Shown here in pieces: positions 59,861 through 64,000 of a stretch of 64,000 bases of DNA (position 1 is its first letter; each line of letters starts with the position of its first letter). The position numbers and the translations under genes were made by a program. The notes under the pieces were generated by a model that saw only the letters and a program-made list of their open reading frames with translations, did no database searches and was not told the DNA's origin. This stretch comes from Ptiloglossa arizonensis (Eukaryota > Arthropoda > Insecta > Hymenoptera > Colletidae). Where the stretch lies: assembly GCF_051014685.1 (NCBI RefSeq), contig NW_027478396.1, forward strand, positions 2,356,001-2,420,000. Reading direction: 5' to 3'.

Positions 59861-62800
59861 GAGAAACTATCAAAATTTTCGCAAGTCTGATACTCGAAAC
59901 CAATAACTACAAAGGCCTAGGTGAAAAACACACATTTCTTTGTAATCGGGCGAGTTTCTACTTTAAGATGCAACAGGAATTTCTCGAGTTCGTCAATCCG
60001 TTCGCGAGATATGGGAGTTTGAAGTTAAGGAATGGTTGGGAAACCCTCAAAATTTTCGCAAGTCTGATACTCGAAACCAATAACTACAAAGGCCTAGGGG
60101 AAAAATACACACACCATTGTAATCGGGCGAGTTTCTACTTTCAGATGCAACAGGAATTTCTCGAGTTCGTCAATCCATACGCGCGAAATGGGAGTTTGAA
60201 GTTAAGGAATGGTTGAGAAACCATCAAAGTTTTCGCAAGTCTGATACACGAAACCAATAACTACAAAAGCCTAGGGGAAAACACACATATCTTTGTAATC
60301 GGGCGTGTTTCTACTTTCAGATGCAACAAGAATTTCTCGAGTTCGTCAATCCGTTCGTGAGATATGGGAGTTTGAAATTAAGGAATGGTTGAGAAACCAT
60401 CAAAATTTTCGCAAGTCTGATACTTGAAACCAATAACTACAAAGGCCTAGGAGAAAAATACACATACCTTTGTAATCGGGCGAGTTTCCACTTTCAGATG
60501 CAACAGGAATTTCTCGAGTTCGTCAATCCGTTCGCGAGATATGGGAGTTTGTAGTTAAGGAATGGTTGAGAAACCTTCAAAATTTTCCCTGGTCTGATAC
60601 ACGAAACCAATAACTGGAATGGCCTAGGTCAAAAATACATGTACCGTTGTAATCGGGCGTGTTTCTGCTTTCAGATGCATCCGGAATTTCTCGAGTTCGT
60701 CAATCCGTTCGCGAGAAATGGGAGTTTGAAGTTAAGGAATGGTCGAGAATCTATCAAAATTTTCGCAAGTCTGATACTCGAAAACAATAACTACAATGGC
60801 ATAGGGGAAAAACACACACATCTTTGTAATCGGGCGAGTTTCTACTTTCAGATGCAACAGGAATTTCTCGAGTTCGTCAATCCGTTCGCGAGAAATGGGA
60901 GAATGAAGTTAAGGAATGGTTGAGAAACTATCAAAATTTTCGCAAGTCTGATACTCGAAACCAATAACTACAATGGCCTAGGGGAAAAATACACACACCA
61001 TTGTAATCGGGCGAGTTATTACTTTTAGATGCAACAGGAATTTCTCGAGTTCGTCAATCCGTTCGCGAGATATGGGAGTCTGAAGTTAAGGAATGGTTAA
61101 GAAACCATCAAAATTTTCGCAAGTCTGATACACGAAACCAATAACTACAAAAGCCTAGGGGAAAACACACATATCTTTGTAAGCGGGCGTGTTTCTACTT
61201 TCAGATGCAACAAGAATTTCTCGAGTTCGTCAATCCGTTCGTGAGATATGGGAGTTTGAAATTAAGGAATGGTTGAGAAACCATCAAAATTTTCGCAAGT
61301 CTGATACTTGAAACCAATAACTACAAAGGCCTAGGAGAAAAATACACATACCTTTGTAATCGGGCGAGTTTCCACTTTCAGATGCAACAGGAATTTCTCG
61401 AGTTCGTCAATCCGTTCGCGAGATATGGGTGTTTGAACTTAAGGAATGCTTGAGAAGCCATCAAAATTTTCGAAAGTCTGATACTCGAAACCAATAACTG
61501 GAATGACCTAGGGGAAAAGTACACACACCTTTGTAATCGGGCGATTTTCTGCTTCCAGGTGCAACAGGAATTTCTCGAGTTCGTCAATCCGTTCCCGAGA
61601 TATGGGAGTTAGAAGTTATTGAATGTTTGAGAAACCATCAAAGTTTTCGCAATTCTGATACTCGAAACCAATATCTACTATGGCCTAGGGGAAAAATACA
61701 CATACCGTTGTAATCGGGCGTGTTTCTGCTGTCGGATGCAACAGGAATTTCTCGAGTTCGTCAATCCGTTCGCAAGATATGGGAGTTTGAAGTTAAGGAA
61801 TGGTTGAGAAACCATCAGAATTTTCGCAAGTCTGATACTCGAAACCAATAACTACAAAGGCCTAGGGGAAAAATACACATACCGTTGTAATCGGACGAGT
61901 TTCTACTTTCACATGCAACAGGAATTTCTCGAGTTCGTCAATCCGTTCGCCAGATATGGAAGTGTGAAGTTAAGGAACGGTTGAGAAACTATCAAAATTT
62001 TCGCAAGTCTGATACTCGAGACCAATAACTGGAATGTCCTAGGGCGAAAAGTACACACACCATTGTAATCGGGCGAGTTTCCACTTTCAGATGCAACAGG
62101 AATTTTTCGAGTTCGTCAATCCGTTCGCGAGATATGGGAGTTTGAAGCTAAGGAATGGTTGAGGAACCATCAAAATTTTCGCAAGTCTGATACTCGAAAT
62201 AAATAACTGGAATGGCCTAGGGGAAAAGTACACACACCATTGTAATCGGGCGAGTTTCTACATTCAGATGCATCAGGAATTTCTCGAGTTCGTCAATCCG
62301 TTCGCGAGAAATCGGAGTTTGAAGTTAAGGAATGGTTGAGAATCTATCAAAATTTTCGCAAGTCTGATGCTCGAAACCAATAACTACAATGGCATAGGGG
62401 AAAAATACACATACCGTTGTAATCGGGCGAGTTTCTACTTTCAGATGCAACAGGAATTTCTCGAGTTCGTCAATCCGTTCGCGAAATGTCGGAGTTGGGA
62501 GTTGAGAGATGGGTGAGAAACCATCAAATCTTTCGCAAGTCTGATATTCGATAACAATAACTGGAGTGGCCTGGGGGGAAAGTACACACACCATTGTAAT
62601 CGGGCGAGTTTCTGCTTTCAGATGCAACAGAAATTTCTCGAGTTCGTCAATCCGTTCGCGAGATATGGGAGTTTGAAGTTAAGGAATGCTTGAGAAACCA
62701 TCAAAATTTTCGCAAGTCTGATACTCGCAACCAATAACTACAATGGCCTAGGGGGAAAATACACATACCGCTGTAATCGGGCGAGTTTCTGCTTTCAGAT

Positions 62801-64000
62801 GCAACAGGAGTTTCTCGAGTTCTTCAATCCGATCGCGAGATATGGGGGTTTGAAGTTAAGGAATGCTTGAGAAACCATCAAAATTTTCGCAAGTCTGATA
62901 CTCGAATCCAATAACAACTATGGCCTAGGGCAAAAATACCCATACCGCTGTAATCGGGCGGGTTTCTGCTATCAGATGCAATAGGAAATTCTCGAGTTCG
63001 TCAATCCATTCGGGAGATATGGAAGTTTGAAGTTAAGGAATGATTGAGAAACTATCAAAATTTTCGCAAGTCTGATACCCGAAACCAATAACTGGAATGG
63101 CCTACGGGAAAAGTACACACACCATTGTAATCGTGCGTGATTCTACTTTCAGGTGCAACAGGAATTTCTCGAGTTCGTCATTCCGTTCGCGAGATATGGG
63201 AGTTTGAAGTTAAGGAATGGTTGAGAAACCATCAAAATTTTCGCAAGTCTGTTACTCGAAAGCAATAACAACAAAGGCATAGGGGAAAAATGCACATACC
63301 TTTGTAATCGGGCGAGTTTCCTCTCTCAGGTGCAACAGGAATTTCTCGAGTTCGTAATTCCGTTCGCGAGATATGGGAGTTTGAAGTTAAGGAATGGTTC
63401 AGAAACCATTAAAATTTTCGCAATTCTGATGCTAGAAACCAATAACTACAATGGCCTAGGGGAAAAATACACATACCGTTGTAATCGGGCGAGTTTCTGC
63501 TTTCAGATGAAATAGGAATTTCTCGAGTTCGTCAATCCGTTCGCGAGATGTGGGAGTTAGAAGTTATGGAATGGTTGAGAAACCTTCAAAATTTTCGCAA
63601 TTCTGATACTCGAAACCAATAACTTCTATGGCCTAGGGCAAAAATAAATGTACTGTTGTAATCGGGCGTGTTTCTGCTTTCAGATGCAATAGAAAATTCT
63701 CGAGTTCGTCAATCCGTTCGCGAGATATGGTAGTTTGAAGTTAAGGAATGGTTGAGAAACCATCAGAATTTTCGCAAGTCTGATACTCGAAACCAATAAC
63801 TACAAAGGCCTAGGGGAAAAATACACATACCGTTGTAATCGGACGAGTTTCTACTTTCACATGCAACAGGAATTTCTCGTGTTCGTCAATCCGTTCGCAA
63901 GATATGGAAGTGTGAAGTTAAGGAATGGTTGAGAAACCATCAAAATTTTCGCAAGTCTGATACTCGAAACCAATAACTGGAATGGCCTAGGGGAAATGTA
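59860..64000 (+). repeat. Less homogeneous end of the 177-bp array
   Basis: Monomers here carry more private changes (GTCGAGAATC, CCTGGGGGG, GATCGCGAGATATGGGGG, TTGCAGT-type ends absent) and I could not define a clean higher-order repeat beyond a ~885-bp similarity between 60230-60540 and 61115-61430. Greater divergence is expected towards array edges, but the array continues past the window. Confidence 0.65.

Larger units (their letters stand above)
25562..64000 (+). repeat. 177-bp satellite array, about 217 monomers, open at the window end
   Basis: The landmark GATGCAACAGGAATTTCTCG recurs every 177 bp (for example at 25637, 25814, 25991 and 26168, measured at CAACAG). Subtypes differ in the segment after GAAACCAATAACT: GGAATGGCC...AGTACACACACCATTG, ACAAAGGCC...ATACACATACC.TTG, or ACTATGATCTAGGGC. 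A GGTCGACTTTC + AAATAATCGAG subtype also occurs. Because 177 is 3 x 59, frames persist across monomers on both strands and give 60-200-codon ORFs sharing a 59-residue period. They end wherever GGTTGAGAAAC supplies a TGA and lengthen where the base pattern is GGTTGTGAAAC. I treat these as non-coding. Array size, homogeneity and nested periods fit a centromeric or pericentromeric satellite. Confidence 0.97.

Noticed and set aside
25562..64000. Regular ~177-bp spacing as a CRISPR-like array
   Set aside because: The whole 177 bp is repeated with no unique spacers, and the context is eukaryotic. It is a satellite.

Overview
This window looks like heterochromatin from a eukaryote, most likely an insect. 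I see no convincing protein-coding gene, rRNA, tRNA or CRISPR array. An arthropod is suggested by two mirror-image core promoters with a TATA box and a TCATT-type initiator, and by the repeat style. A hymenopteran, perhaps a bee, is only a guess. It rests on the pairing of a 177-bp satellite with a ~540-bp tandem repeat, which resembles in length the honeybee AluI (176 bp) and AvaI (547 bp) families. I could not compare sequences.

The window has three domains. (1) Positions 1-17000 are a purine/pyrimidine-asymmetric satellite. Its main unit is the 20-mer AAACGGAGAAACGAAGAAAG, which parses as 8+8+4 bases. A pure octamer form, TTTCTCCG on the + strand, fills the strand-inverted blocks. The purine-rich strand switches at about 5177, 5210, 14338, 15162 and 16148. 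Three of the switches share the 12-bp palindrome AGAAACGTTTCT. Longer periods (140 bp, ~466 bp) and kilobase duplications are layered on top.

(2) Positions 17001-25561 are AT-rich and mostly a nested, mirror-symmetric inverted repeat of about 8 kb (17545-25498). From outside to inside, each arm holds: a moderately GC-rich flank; a 400-444-bp MITE-like element with 14-bp terminal inverted repeats (one on the left, two in tandem on the right); a GC-rich hairpin segment; an outward-facing TATA+Inr promoter; tandem and inverted ~540-bp repeats; and a ~325-bp element bounded by ~40-bp direct repeats.

(3) Positions 25562-64000 (past the window end) are about 217 monomers of a 177-bp satellite. It has several monomer subtypes and nested higher-order repeats: a 6-mer of ~1061 bp with a 5-mer derivative of 885 bp, a 10-mer of 1770 bp, an 886-bp 5-mer, and a nearly identical 6547-bp tandem duplication. 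Each monomer has a dyad around a CTCGAG site. This is the pattern expected of a centromeric or pericentromeric array.

The long open reading frames, including one of 3075 codons, are side effects of repeat composition. The A-poor pyrimidine strand rarely spells stop codons, and 177 is a multiple of three.
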